Origin: Algorimicrobium algoritergicola
Lineage (GTDB): Bacteria > Bacteroidota > Bacteroidia > Flavobacteriales > Flavobacteriaceae
DNA: 64,000 bases
NCBI RefSeq assembly: GCF_008086165.1
Contig: NZ_VSKL01000005.1
Location: 242,048 to 306,047, forward strand
Direction: 5' to 3'
Shown here: piece by piece, positions 16,100 through 28,516 of the stretch
Layout: each line of letters begins with the position of its first letter
Position numbering within the stretch: position 1 is the first letter of the stretch
Position numbers and translations under genes: made by a program
The notes under the pieces: generated by a model
The model's database searches: none
Told to the model about the DNA's origin: nothing
What the model saw: only the letters and a program-made list of their open reading frames with translations

Positions 16100-17109
16100 T
16101 ACTTGACTTTTTTACCGATGCGTTCTAGAATAAAAATAGTTAAGAATCCCGTAATCATAAGTATAACGGCTGGCACTAATTGAGGATCCAATCCGTTGTT
16201 TTGAACCGAATACATATTGGGTAAAATACTGGTTTCTGAAATCACTTTAAACGAATCAAAGTCGGCTAATTGTTGCTGATAAATGGTTAAATTCCCTAAT
16301 GTTGTAATATCAGACAATGGTGTAACCAGTCCAGATGTTTTTTCCATAACCAAATCGGTTAATTTCCAAGGCCAAACCTTATTCAAAGAACCAAAAATGA
16401 AACCTGTTAATAGGGCTAAAGTGATGTTATGATAATTTTTAAACAACCATTTTAGTACGTGACTAAAACTTAATAACCCAACTAAAGCACCACCAGCAAA
16501 AAGGGCAATACGTTTTAAATCGAAATCATGAAAGGCATCACTCAATGTTTTATAAGCGCCTAATATTAGAAGTATAAACGAACCTGAAATACCTGGTAAA
16601 ATCATAGCACAAATAGCAATAGCGCCTGCAATAAATAAAAAGTAAGGCGATTCATTATTTGCCGAAGACGGCAATGTTGTAATGTAAAACGCTAGAACGG
16701 TTCCAATAATTAGTGCTAAAACAGTTGGTAAATGCCACTTATTTATTTGTTTTCCCACAAAATAAATACTGGCAATAATGAGTCCAAAGAAAAACGACCA
16801 AATTAAAACCGGATGATATTCTATCAGGTATTTTGCCAAACGCATGAATGATACAAAGCTGACAATAATTCCGAGTAGTAATGCGACTAAAAAATTACCA
16901 TTAAATGCTTTCCAAAAAGCAGAAAAGCCCGACGTTTTAAGTGTTTTAAACAGACTTAAATTAACATTACTAATGGTTGTAATTAATTCTTCATAAATAC
17001 CAGAAATAAAAGCAATGGTTCCACCGGAAACACCTGGAACAGCATCAGCTGCTCCCATGGCTATTCCTTTAAGCGTAATTAATAAATAGTCGGATAAACG
17101 TCTTTGCAT
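16099..17109 (-). CDS. DUF368 membrane protein, PopT-like (copy A)
   Basis: 336 residues, polytopic, with MGAADAVPGVSGGTIAFISGIYEE near the N-terminus and CAMILPGISGSFILLILGAY in the second half. It is the likely first gene of the DUF368-DUF368-aroE unit. The expected role is recycling of the C55-phosphate lipid carrier used for peptidoglycan and glycan synthesis. Copy A keeps a near-canonical VPGVSGGT motif, whereas copy B reads VPGVSGGV. Long extracytoplasmic insertions (about residues 245-305) differ between the two. Confidence 0.88.
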   Translation of the reverse strand: MQRRLSDYLLITLKGIAMGAADAVPGVSGGTIAFISGIYEELITTISNVNLSLFKTLKTSGFSAFWKAFNGNFLVALLLGIIVSFVSFMRLAKYLIEYHPVLIWSFFFGLIIASIYFVGKQINKWHLPTVLALIIGTVLAFYITTLPSSANNESPYFLFIAGAIAICAMILPGISGSFILLILGAYKTLSDAFHDFDLKRIALFAGGALVGLLSFSHVLKWLFKNYHNITLALLTGFIFGSLNKVWPWKLTDLVMEKTSGLVTPLSDITTLGNLTIYQQQLADFDSFKVISETSILPNMYSVQNNGLDPQLVPAVILMITGFLTIFILERIGKKVK

Positions 17110-17165
17110 GATTTAATTTTAAGTACAAGAAATCAAAGGTAAATAAATAAAATCAGACGTGTAAC

Positions 17166-18554
17166 TTATAGTTTTGCTTTTAGCAGCGATTTTACGGGTT
17201 GCGATTTGTAAATGCTTGGAAAAAGTTCTTCAATAATAAAGGCGAATTCAGCATTAAAACGCAAACCATTTTTTAAATGATATGAACCTTTTTCAGTTTC
17301 TAAAAGCATGTAATATAATCCAGCTAAACGGAATTCAATCTCCGCATTTTCTGGATAGAATTCAGAGGCTTGAATAAAATTATATACAGCCGCATCCGTT
17401 TCACCTAATTTGTGTAAAATGTCACCTCGTGTTAACCACGTGTTTAGTTCATGATTACCTAATTCCAAGGCTTTTTTATAGCCGCGTTCTGCTTCTTCTA
17501 AAAGATGTAAACGTTCATTAATTTGCGCGTATAACTTCCAATAGTGTACATTTTCGCTATCAATATTGATGGCTTTATTAATGTAGTAAAGCGATTTTTG
17601 AAAATTTTTCTGACGGTTATAAAATTTAGTAATCGCAATCCAACCTTTATCTAAAAGCGGATCTTCTTCAACTGTTTTATAGAAATATTGAACAGCTAAA
17701 TCGTTATTCCCTAATTTTTGATGACATAAACCAATGCGCAACAAGGCAAAGGAAGTCGGGTCATCTAAAGTTAGTGTGATGCTGTAATTTTCAATAGCTT
17801 CAGGAAAGCGTTTTAATTTTTCGAGAACTTTTCCTTTCTCTAGGTAAGCGCCAATAAAACGATCGTCTGAAATAATAGCGAAATCGAAAGCTGTTAACGC
17901 TTTTTCGTATTCTTTCAAATCGAAATATTGTTTACCAAGTTGATGCCAAGCGACTTCACTATATGGATTCTTTTCTAAAAACATATTCAGATACGTGATG
18001 GCTTCTTCGTGTTGCTCTAAAAAGTCAAAACAATAAATCATGTTATGCATAGCTGAATAATCCTCTAAATCAGATTCCAAACACTTCATGAAATTGGTTT
18101 TAGCTTCTTCAAACTGATCTAAAAACAAATGTTCCATGCCAATCAACGAATAAATATCAATTGGGTCCTCGGTGAGTTTTAAGGCTTTTTCTAGAACTTC
18201 AATTGCCTTTTTATGATCGTCACGTTTGGATAGAATATTAGCTTTTTGGATATAGATTTCCTCATTTAATGGTTCTAATAAATAGAGCTCATTAATTAGT
18301 GCATCGGCTTTTTCTAAATCGTTTTCAAAGACGAATATTTCGACTTTAAACAATTTTAAATTCGTAGATGTTGGATGTTGCTGTAAACCCAGCTTTATAG
18401 CTTTTTTGGCCAAAGCAATTTTACCATGATTCAGATAATGATGAATGATATTCTCAAATTCTTCGGAATCGAAAAACAAAACATGGTTCGTTTTTAACAT
18501 CGATTCGAATCGGGTAAGGGATATTTTATTGTTGTCGTTTGGACGTAACTCCAT
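17166..18554 (-). CDS. Tetratricopeptide-repeat protein
   Basis: 462 residues from the ATG at 18554 (MELRPNDNNKISLTRFESML). A longer frame exists only through a TTG at 18650 and adds 32 residues without recognisable features. From about residue 40 on it is a run of TPR helices, for example HKKAIEVLEKALKL, YEKALTAFDFAI, FPEAIENYSITL and LEEAERGYKKALELG. No signal peptide or membrane segment, so a cytoplasmic scaffold or adaptor is likely. Partner unknown. Confidence 0.88.
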   Translation of the reverse strand: MELRPNDNNKISLTRFESMLKTNHVLFFDSEEFENIIHHYLNHGKIALAKKAIKLGLQQHPTSTNLKLFKVEIFVFENDLEKADALINELYLLEPLNEEIYIQKANILSKRDDHKKAIEVLEKALKLTEDPIDIYSLIGMEHLFLDQFEEAKTNFMKCLESDLEDYSAMHNMIYCFDFLEQHEEAITYLNMFLEKNPYSEVAWHQLGKQYFDLKEYEKALTAFDFAIISDDRFIGAYLEKGKVLEKLKRFPEAIENYSITLTLDDPTSFALLRIGLCHQKLGNNDLAVQYFYKTVEEDPLLDKGWIAITKFYNRQKNFQKSLYYINKAINIDSENVHYWKLYAQINERLHLLEEAERGYKKALELGNHELNTWLTRGDILHKLGETDAAVYNFIQASEFYPENAEIEFRLAGLYYMLLETEKGSYHLKNGLRFNAEFAFIIEELFPSIYKSQPVKSLLKAKL

Positions 18555-18690
18555 AAGCTGATTTATATAGTTTTTCCTTGAATAAATGTAAGGCTCTAAT
18601 TGGCGTTGCAGCCCAAAAGGTTTAAATGTTTTTAACAAAGTAATCAACAATTAAGCCACAATTCAGGCTTAAATACTGTGAAACAGGTTT

Positions 18691-19884
18691 TTATCCTGCT
18701 TGATTTCTTTGAATATCATCCAGAATAGTCGTAATAATTTGACAACCTTTCATGATTTCTTCGTTACTGATGGTTAAAGGCGGTGTGATTCGAATAGCTT
18801 TTGTTTCGAATAATAACCAGAATAGTATAAGTCCGGCTTCCTGCGCTTTTAAAACGACTTGGTTTGTAATGTCTGCAGAAGGTGTTAATGCAGCTAGCAT
18901 TAAGCCTCTCCCGCGAATTTCGGTTATCAGTGGATGTTTGAGATGTTTTTTAATCAGTGCTTCTTTTTCTAAAGTTGCTTCCATTAAATTGGATGATACG
19001 ACTTCAAGTACGGTAGCGTGTGCTGCTGCGGCAATTACAGGATGTCCACCAAATGTGGTAATGTGTCCTAATTTCGGATTGTCTTGCAGTAGTTGCATCA
19101 ATTTTTGAGACGCTGTAAAAGCACCAATTGGCATACCACCTCCTAAACCTTTTCCGGTAACTAAAATATCCGGAATACAGTTATAATGTTCAAAGGCAAA
19201 TAATTTTCCTGTTCTCCCAATTCCTGGTTGAATTTCATCTAAAATCAATAAAGCGCCAACATCTTGACAGCGTTTTTTTACTTTTGCGAGATAGCCGTTT
19301 TCTGGTTCAATAAAACCTGCGCCGCCTTGAATGGTTTCTAGAATAACACCTGCCGTTTTCGTGGTGATGTTTTGAATATCAGCTTCATTATTAAATGAGA
19401 TAAAACGGACATCAGGAACTAATGGACGGAATGCTTTTTTGCGTTCTTCAAAACCCATTACACTTAAGGAACCCATAGTATTTCCATGATACGCGTGGTG
19501 AGCCGAAATAATTTCGCTTCTACCAGTTGCGCGTTTGGCTAGTTTTAATGCACCTTCTACAGCTTCGGTGCCAGAATTTGTTAAATAGGTGGTTTGTAAG
19601 GATTCTGGTAAGTGTTCAGCCAATAATTTAGTAAGTGCCACAGCCGATTCTTGAATGTATTCACCATAAACCATGACGTGTAAATACTTATCCAATTGTG
19701 TTTTGATGGCTGCTATAACTTTGGGATGTTTATGTCCTAAAGTACAGGCAGAAACACCTGCAACAAAATCTAAAAAAGCTTTATTGTCTGTATTATAAAT
19801 GTAGGAACCTTCCGCATGAGATACTTCCATAGCTAAAGGATGTGACGATGTTTGCGCCTGGTATGTATAGAAATCTGTTTTCAC
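18691..19884 (-). CDS. Class III PLP-dependent aminotransferase
   Basis: 397 residues with the fold and motifs of the acetylornithine/ornithine aminotransferase group: TNSGTEAVEGALKLAKRATGR, AHHAYHGNTMGSLSVMG, LILDEIQPGIGRTGKLFAFEH, and the PLP lysine in VTGKGLGGGMPIGAF. The amino donor cannot be fixed; no other arginine-pathway gene is nearby. Translation starts at GTG (19884), 2 bp after the stop of the OstA-like gene, so the two are coupled. Confidence 0.9.
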   Translation of the reverse strand: MKTDFYTYQAQTSSHPLAMEVSHAEGSYIYNTDNKAFLDFVAGVSACTLGHKHPKVIAAIKTQLDKYLHVMVYGEYIQESAVALTKLLAEHLPESLQTTYLTNSGTEAVEGALKLAKRATGRSEIISAHHAYHGNTMGSLSVMGFEERKKAFRPLVPDVRFISFNNEADIQNITTKTAGVILETIQGGAGFIEPENGYLAKVKKRCQDVGALLILDEIQPGIGRTGKLFAFEHYNCIPDILVTGKGLGGGMPIGAFTASQKLMQLLQDNPKLGHITTFGGHPVIAAAAHATVLEVVSSNLMEATLEKEALIKKHLKHPLITEIRGRGLMLAALTPSADITNQVVLKAQEAGLILFWLLFETKAIRITPPLTISNEEIMKGCQIITTILDDIQRNQAG

Positions 19885-19886
19885 AA

Positions 19887-21740
19887 TTAATTATCATCAG
19901 AATTTATAGACTCGCCAATACTCAGTTTTTTCTTTGGGTTTTCTTTCATTTCCTTTTTCTCGTCTTTATCAGGATTTAAAGCTTCTTCTGGAATATTTCG
20001 AGATACCTTTGATTTTTTAACTTCTTGTCCATCAGTTGGAACTGGTGTCTTTTTTAAATTTTTATCGGCATTTTCAACACGCTCCAATAAGGCATCATCA
20101 AAAAATTCTTCTTGAGGTACGTAATCTTCAATACCTTTAATGATTGGTAAATTAAGTGGTGGATCATCACTAAATAAATCTTCTACACTTTTTGGTCGTT
20201 CGTCGTCACGCCAAACAAACCCTCTTAATAATCGCCCATTTTTAGGGAATTGTGTTTCGGGTGTTGTTACAGCATCTGGTTGTTTGTAGCGAATAAATTT
20301 CTCAATATCACCTTCGGAAAAGAAAATAGATATACTTCCGGATTTGGCTTTATCAATACCTATTAATTCTTGCTCATCATTACGTGCGTAAAAGAGGGAT
20401 TCGGCATTTTTATCAATATCTACTTGCCGCAAATTATTCTGATCATCAAATAAACCCACTAATGACTTGCCTTTAACTTGATTATAGCCATCTTCACTAA
20501 TGGTATCTTTACTAACAACAAAGGCATTTTCAAACACAAAAAGGGAATCTATTTTTTCGGTTTCCGGATTGGATTTTATGTGAATGGTATCACCTGTCAT
20601 TTGGTTTTGAAGATTCCAAAGTACCGGATCTCGACGTTTGGCAAATGCATCTTGTGACGCTAATCGTCTTAAATTAATTAATTGGGTTAAACCTGAAGCG
20701 TGATTTACATGTACCGAATCCGCTTTACCACTCATATCCGATTTATAGAACTTCGCATTTCTAAATCCACGTGTGATTCGTTTTTCTGGCACGCCTGTTA
20801 CCATCAAGGTATCAGCGTGCATATAAATAGAATCGTTTTCTTGAACCGTTATAGCTAATGCACGTTTGGTGATAAACACCGAATCTTTCGCCTTGTAAAT
20901 TTCGGCATAATGGCCTTTTATGATACTTTTATTCAGCGTGTCTGTGACTGTAATATTGTTGGTAGCCGATGCGAAATTTCGGTTATTATCAAAATACATA
21001 CTATCACCTTCAAAAATACGGTTGTCATAATCTATGCGCGTTTTCTTGATACCATAACCAACTTTATTTTCGGTGTCATAAAATCCTTTTTCGCAATAGG
21101 TTTTACTTTCATCAGTTACAATGGTAGATGGTCCATATAAATAAGCATGACCGGTTTCCGAATAGAAATCGAGTTGATTGGTATTAATAACGTAATCTGG
21201 ATTATCCAAAACCACATTATTTACAAATTGGTATTTTTTGGCGTTCATATAATAGCGGCCAATTTGGCTGGTAATTGTTCCCGAAGAATCACGCACCACA
21301 CGACCACCACTTTTGTAATACGATTCCTGTTTAACACGATCAAAATAGAGTGTGTCTGTTGTTAAAATGGAGTTTGGTTCTTCCAATTCTACTTTGCCAC
21401 TTGCAAATGCTAGTTGGGTTTTTCCGCTATATTCTACATATTCGGATTTCATGTTTATGGTGTCGCCTTGTTTCATGGTGACGTTTCCGTACGCTTCCAC
21501 GAAATTTTCATTACTATACAAATTGGCTTGATCGCACCACATGTCTATACCTTCGTGAATAACATGCACTTGACCGGAATCATCACGTGTCATGACTTTT
21601 AAACCAGGTTCTACAGCATCATCAAAGTTTAAAAAACCACTGTAAACAATTTGAATTTGCTTTTGCTCTTGGGCTGTTACTGATGTGAAAACCAACAGAA
21701 AACAGAGGAATGATATATATGTAAGGATTGATTGTTTCAA
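19887..21740 (-). CDS. OstA/LptA-like periplasmic protein
   Basis: 617 residues from the TTG at 21740, which opens a good signal peptide (LKQSILTYISFLCFLLVFTSVTAQ). A longer frame begins at a TTG (21839) inside the purA terminator stem and is unlikely. The mature part has the OstA-like beta-strand repeats (VEAYGNVTMKQGDTINMKSEYVEYSGKTQLAFASGKVEL, and similar through residue 350), the fold that bridges LPS across the periplasm in LptA/LptD. The C-terminal 80 residues are charged and disordered. It is co-transcribed with the aminotransferase. Confidence 0.8.
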   Translation of the reverse strand: MKQSILTYISFLCFLLVFTSVTAQEQKQIQIVYSGFLNFDDAVEPGLKVMTRDDSGQVHVIHEGIDMWCDQANLYSNENFVEAYGNVTMKQGDTINMKSEYVEYSGKTQLAFASGKVELEEPNSILTTDTLYFDRVKQESYYKSGGRVVRDSSGTITSQIGRYYMNAKKYQFVNNVVLDNPDYVINTNQLDFYSETGHAYLYGPSTIVTDESKTYCEKGFYDTENKVGYGIKKTRIDYDNRIFEGDSMYFDNNRNFASATNNITVTDTLNKSIIKGHYAEIYKAKDSVFITKRALAITVQENDSIYMHADTLMVTGVPEKRITRGFRNAKFYKSDMSGKADSVHVNHASGLTQLINLRRLASQDAFAKRRDPVLWNLQNQMTGDTIHIKSNPETEKIDSLFVFENAFVVSKDTISEDGYNQVKGKSLVGLFDDQNNLRQVDIDKNAESLFYARNDEQELIGIDKAKSGSISIFFSEGDIEKFIRYKQPDAVTTPETQFPKNGRLLRGFVWRDDERPKSVEDLFSDDPPLNLPIIKGIEDYVPQEEFFDDALLERVENADKNLKKTPVPTDGQEVKKSKVSRNIPEEALNPDKDEKKEMKENPKKKLSIGESINSDDN

Positions 21741-21826
21741 ATTATAAAATTTGTTCCAAAAATAATCATAAAAATGGAGTGATGGGTTTGTTTGTGAAAT
21801 TTTTAATAGAAATTGAGAACTAATGA

Positions 21827-21861
21827 AAAAACCTGCCAAGATATTTATCCTGACAGGTTTT
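21827..21861 (-). terminator. purA terminator
   Basis: On the minus strand AAAACCTGTC pairs with GGCAGGTTTT (one G-T wobble) and is followed by a T run. Confidence 0.8.
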
Positions 21862-21919
21862 GTTTTTTATGAGATGCTTCGCTTTATTCTAATTGACACT
21901 TCAAGCGTAAAAATAGAAC

Positions 21920-23191
21920 TTACATGAAAATTGTTTGTTTTCTATCTGGTCCAACAGAAACTACGGTAATGGGGATTTCTAATTCTTTTTCCAAGAAAGC
22001 GATATAATCGTTTAATTCTTTTGGGAATTGCGATTTTTCAGTCATTTTGGTTAAATCGTCTTTCCAACCAGCGAAATCTGAATAGATAGGTTTAATATTT
22101 TCAGGTTCTATATTATAAGGTAAGTGTGTAATGGTTTCACCTTTATATTCGTAAGCTGTACAAATTTTAAGTGTTTTAAACCCGGAAAGGACATCGCCTT
22201 TCATCATCATTAATTTGGTAACACCATTTACTTGACACGCATATTTTAAAGCCACTAAATCCAACCAGCCACAACGTCTTGCACGACCTGTAACGGCTCC
22301 GAATTCACGACCTATTCTAGCCATATCTTCGCCAACAGTATCAAACAATTCTGTTGGAAATGGTCCCGAACCTACACGTGTTGTATAGGCTTTAAAAATA
22401 CCATATACATCGCCAATTTGGTTTGGCGCCACGCCTAAACCAGTACAAGCACCAGCAGCAGTTGTGTTACTAGAGGTTACAAAAGGATAGGTTCCAAAAT
22501 CGATATCTAAAAGAGATCCTTGAGCACCTTCGGCTAAAATAGTTTTACCTGCTTTTTGAGCTTGGTATAAATATTCTTCTGAATCAATAAATGTTAATTC
22601 CTTTAAACGCTCTACGGCTTCAAAAAATTCAGTTTCTAATTCTTCTAAATCATATTCAATTTTAACGTTGTAAAAGTCAATCATGGCTTCATGCTTATTA
22701 GCAAGCGCACGATATTTATCTTTCCAATCAACTAGTTCTAAATCGCCAACACGAATACCATTTCTACCCGTTTTATCCATATATGTTGGCCCAATACCTT
22801 TTAAAGTAGAGCCAATTTTAGCTTTCCCTTTGGAGGTTTCGCTAGCTGCATCCAACATACGATGCGTTGGTAAAATAATATGTGCTTTTCTAGAAATGAT
22901 TAATTTCTTTTTATAATCAATGTTAAATTGATCAAGTCCTTCTAATTCTTTTACAAAAACGACGGGATCAATCACCACACCATTACCAATGACATTTATG
23001 GAGTCGTCGTGAAATATACCTGAAGGAATAGTTCGTAAAACGTGTTTAATACCATCAAATTCCAAGGTGTGTCCGGCATTTGGTCCGCCTTGAAAACGGG
23101 CAATAATGTTGTAGTTGGAGGTTAGTACATCAACAATTTTTCCTTTGCCTTCGTCTCCCCATTGTAATCCTAGTAGTAAGTCTACTGCCAT
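21920..23191 (-). CDS. purA: Adenylosuccinate synthetase
   Basis: 423 residues. It forms adenylosuccinate from IMP and aspartate with GTP. GLQWGDEGKGKIVD at the N-terminus holds the catalytic Asp and the GTP loop. QGGPNAGHTL, GIGPTYMDKTGRNGIRVGDL and TTRVGSGPFPTEL are family signatures, and GRARRCGWLDLVALKYA follows. The ATG at 23191 is 11 bp after the Fur-family gene, so co-transcription is likely. Confidence 0.97.
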   Translation of the reverse strand: MAVDLLLGLQWGDEGKGKIVDVLTSNYNIIARFQGGPNAGHTLEFDGIKHVLRTIPSGIFHDDSINVIGNGVVIDPVVFVKELEGLDQFNIDYKKKLIISRKAHIILPTHRMLDAASETSKGKAKIGSTLKGIGPTYMDKTGRNGIRVGDLELVDWKDKYRALANKHEAMIDFYNVKIEYDLEELETEFFEAVERLKELTFIDSEEYLYQAQKAGKTILAEGAQGSLLDIDFGTYPFVTSSNTTAAGACTGLGVAPNQIGDVYGIFKAYTTRVGSGPFPTELFDTVGEDMARIGREFGAVTGRARRCGWLDLVALKYACQVNGVTKLMMMKGDVLSGFKTLKICTAYEYKGETITHLPYNIEPENIKPIYSDFAGWKDDLTKMTEKSQFPKELNDYIAFLEKELEIPITVVSVGPDRKQTIFM

Positions 23192-23202
23192 GTTGTAAAA
23201 TA

Positions 23203-25904
<2,702 letters not shown>

Positions 25905-25951
25905 AAAAATAAAAATAGTATAAAGAATATTAGTTTACAATTATTGGCTGC

Positions 25952-26410
25952 TTATTTTTTGTGGTTTACAGAAATTCCGTTTTCAGCAAAATTTTTAAAA
26001 TTTTGCAAATAGGTTTTCGTCTGATTTTTAAAGGTTCTGGGCATAATTAATAACATCATGCGCATTTTGAAATTGGTTGGAATATATTCATTCTTTGAAG
26101 TCCATACTATTTCTGAATCTGAAATGGCATTAAAATAATTTTCTTGAATGCTGTAAAGACCATTGCTTTCATATGTAAAATGTAACTTATGTGGTAATTT
26201 GCTTTCTGAAATAGTTTGTATTAAAAAAAAGGGCTTTTTATCTAATACATAATGAAGCCTTATTTTAGATGCTGTTTCACCTGGTGTGCCATAAACATGA
26301 TCATAATTGGTAAGTCCCTGTTGCCAATATTTTAAGTTTTCCACATTATTAAATTTACAGATAAATGCTTTTAAATTTAAATTAATGCGTATTTCGGATG
26401 TGTATGTCAT
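25952..26410 (-). CDS. SRPBCC-like protein
   Basis: 152 residues from the ATG at 26410 (MTYTSEIRINLNLKAFICKF), preferred over a longer frame that begins 11 codons upstream with a hydrophobic stretch. The pattern of an N-terminal strand, NVENLKYWQQGLTNYDHVYG, alternating strands and a long C-terminal helix (MLLIMPRTFKNQTKTYLQNFKNFAENG) fits the START/SRPBCC lipid-binding fold. No catalytic residues are assignable. Divergent from the PPIase operon. Confidence 0.6.
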   Translation of the reverse strand: MTYTSEIRINLNLKAFICKFNNVENLKYWQQGLTNYDHVYGTPGETASKIRLHYVLDKKPFFLIQTISESKLPHKLHFTYESNGLYSIQENYFNAISDSEIVWTSKNEYIPTNFKMRMMLLIMPRTFKNQTKTYLQNFKNFAENGISVNHKK

Positions 26411-26511
26411 GCACAATAGGAGTTTGTATAAATAAAGATACAATTATTATTGGTTTCGTTATCCATAAATTCCACATACTAAAAAACTTTATTATCCGTT
26501 TGTAATGCCTC

Positions 26512-26541
26512 TTGTATTATGGGTTAATATTCCTATTTTTG
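26512..26541 (+). promoter_or_regulatory. Promoter of the PPIase operon
   Basis: TTG at 26512-26514, a 19-bp spacer and TATTTTTG at 26534-26541 match the Bacteroidota -33/-7 pattern, 25 bp before the ATG. Confidence 0.6.
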
Positions 26542-26566
26542 CAGGAATTCAAAAAACAAATTTCTG

Positions 26567-28516
26567 ATGTTTAGATCTATATATGTTTTAATATGCTTTG
26601 TGGTTTTTGTTACTACACAAGGGCAAACTACGGATAAATCTGTATTGTTTACGGTGGCAGATACACCAGTTTATTCGGAAGAATTTATTCGAATATTTAA
26701 TAAAAATCTAGATTTAGTAAAAGATGAATCACAGAAAGATGTGGATTCGTACTTGGAGTTATTCATAAATTATAAATTGAAAATTAAAGAAGCACAAGCA
26801 AAAGGTTTGGATACGATGCCAACTTACGTTCGTGAATTGAGTAACTACAAATCGCAATTAGCTAAAAATTATTTAACAAATACGAAAGTTACGGATGCGC
26901 TTGTAGAAGAGGCATATTATCGTACTGCAAATGAGGTTAAGGCGAGTCATGTGTTGATTCGTTTGGATGAAAACGTTACACCGCAAGATACACTAAAAGC
27001 CTATAATGATTTATTGAAATTGCGCGATCGAATTTTAAAAGAAGGTTTTAAACCAGTTCAGAAGGAAATTCATAATGGAAAAACAGTATACGCTGAAAGG
27101 TTAGGGTATTTTTCTGCTTTTAAAATGGTTTACGATTTTGAGAACGCCGCATATACTACCAAAGTGGACGACATTTCTATGCCATTTAAAACACGCTTTG
27201 GATACCATATTGTATTAGTGGAAGATGCAAGACCATCTAGAGGTGAACGCACAGTTGCACATATTATGATTAATAATAAGCGTGATGATAAGTTGGAAGA
27301 CGCCGAAACACGTATTAATGAAATTTATAAAAAAATACAACAAGGTGAATCGTTTGAATCGTTAGCAAAACAATTCTCTGAAGATCGAAGTTCATCAGAA
27401 AATGGTGGAAAATTAGCCACTTTTGGAGGTGGACAATTAAGCTCTACAGAATTTGAAGATGTTGCATTTAGCCTAAAAAATAAAGGTGATATTTCAGCGC
27501 CTTTTGAAAGTGGTTTTGGATGGCATATTATCAAATTGATAGATAAATCAGAAGTAGCAGATTTTAATACTATGAAATCTGAATTGGAAGCACGTGTAAA
27601 GCGCGATTCACGTTCACAATTAATTAATACGTCCATTGTTAATACCTTAAAAGAACGCTATAATGTGAAGGATAACCCAGAAGCATTAGCGTATTTCGAG
27701 TCCATTATGAATGAAGGTTATTTTTTAGGTTCTTGGAAATTACCTGCAGATTTTACAGGAACAAAAACGCTGGTTGTTATTGATGAAAAAACGTTAACCT
27801 ATACTGATTTTGGTCAGTTTCTTTTCAAAAATCAACGCAAAGCAACATCAAGAAAAACCTTTGATATTCTCGTGAGAGAAAGTTATGATGCTTTTTTAAA
27901 TGCGAATTTAATGCAGTATCAAGAAGAGAATTTAGAAAACGAGAGTGAAGATTTTGCAAACATCGTTACAGAATATCGTGATGGTTTATTGTTGTTTGAT
28001 TTAATGGAGAATGAAATCTGGAATGCATCAAAAACAGATTCTGTGGCATTACAAGCCTATTACAAGGCAAATAAAAATAAGTACAATTGGCGTAAGCGTA
28101 TAGATGCTGATGTAGCTTCGTCCTCAAATAAAAAGGTTATAAAAAACGCTCAAAAAATGTTGGAAGCTGGCCAATCACCTGAAGCCATTAAAGAAGCTTT
28201 AAATACAAATGGCGTTGTTGACGTAATATTTACGTCTGGAATTATGGATAAAGAACATCAAGCAGTAACAGCTGATATGAGTTTTGAGAAAGGTATCTCT
28301 AAAATTTATCGTCATGATGCAGCTTATGTTGTTGCAAACATTAAGGATGTTTTACCGGAATCGCCAAAAACCTATGAGGAAGCCAAAGGCCAAATTATAA
28401 GCGATTACCAAGTTGTTAAGGAAAAACAATGGTTAGAATCATTAGAGCAGAAATATCCTGTTCAAGTTAATGAATCGGTTTTAAAAGAAGTAAAAGCTGA
28501 ATTAAAAAGCAATTAA
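26567..28516 (+). CDS. Periplasmic peptidyl-prolyl isomerase with two parvulin domains
   Basis: 649 residues. A signal peptide (FRSIYVLICFVVFVTTQGQ) is followed by an N-terminal helical chaperone domain, then two PpiC/parvulin rotamase domains: KASHVLIRLDEN ... FGYHIVLVEDARP (about residues 125-220) and VAHIMINNKR ... GWHIIKLIDKSE (about 230-330). About 300 residues of C-terminal extension follow. It is expected to help fold outer-membrane or secreted proteins in the periplasm, as SurA does. First gene of a four-gene operon with promoter at 26512. Confidence 0.92.
   Translation: MFRSIYVLICFVVFVTTQGQTTDKSVLFTVADTPVYSEEFIRIFNKNLDLVKDESQKDVDSYLELFINYKLKIKEAQAKGLDTMPTYVRELSNYKSQLAKNYLTNTKVTDALVEEAYYRTANEVKASHVLIRLDENVTPQDTLKAYNDLLKLRDRILKEGFKPVQKEIHNGKTVYAERLGYFSAFKMVYDFENAAYTTKVDDISMPFKTRFGYHIVLVEDARPSRGERTVAHIMINNKRDDKLEDAETRINEIYKKIQQGESFESLAKQFSEDRSSSENGGKLATFGGGQLSSTEFEDVAFSLKNKGDISAPFESGFGWHIIKLIDKSEVADFNTMKSELEARVKRDSRSQLINTSIVNTLKERYNVKDNPEALAYFESIMNEGYFLGSWKLPADFTGTKTLVVIDEKTLTYTDFGQFLFKNQRKATSRKTFDILVRESYDAFLNANLMQYQEENLENESEDFANIVTEYRDGLLLFDLMENEIWNASKTDSVALQAYYKANKNKYNWRKRIDADVASSSNKKVIKNAQKMLEAGQSPEAIKEALNTNGVVDVIFTSGIMDKEHQAVTADMSFEKGISKIYRHDAAYVVANIKDVLPESPKTYEEAKGQIISDYQVVKEKQWLESLEQKYPVQVNESVLKEVKAELKSN

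Noticed and set aside
21741..21839. N-terminal extension of the OstA-like protein to 21839
   Set aside because: The TTG at 21839 is inside the purA terminator stem and the extension precedes a clear signal peptide beginning at the TTG at 21740.
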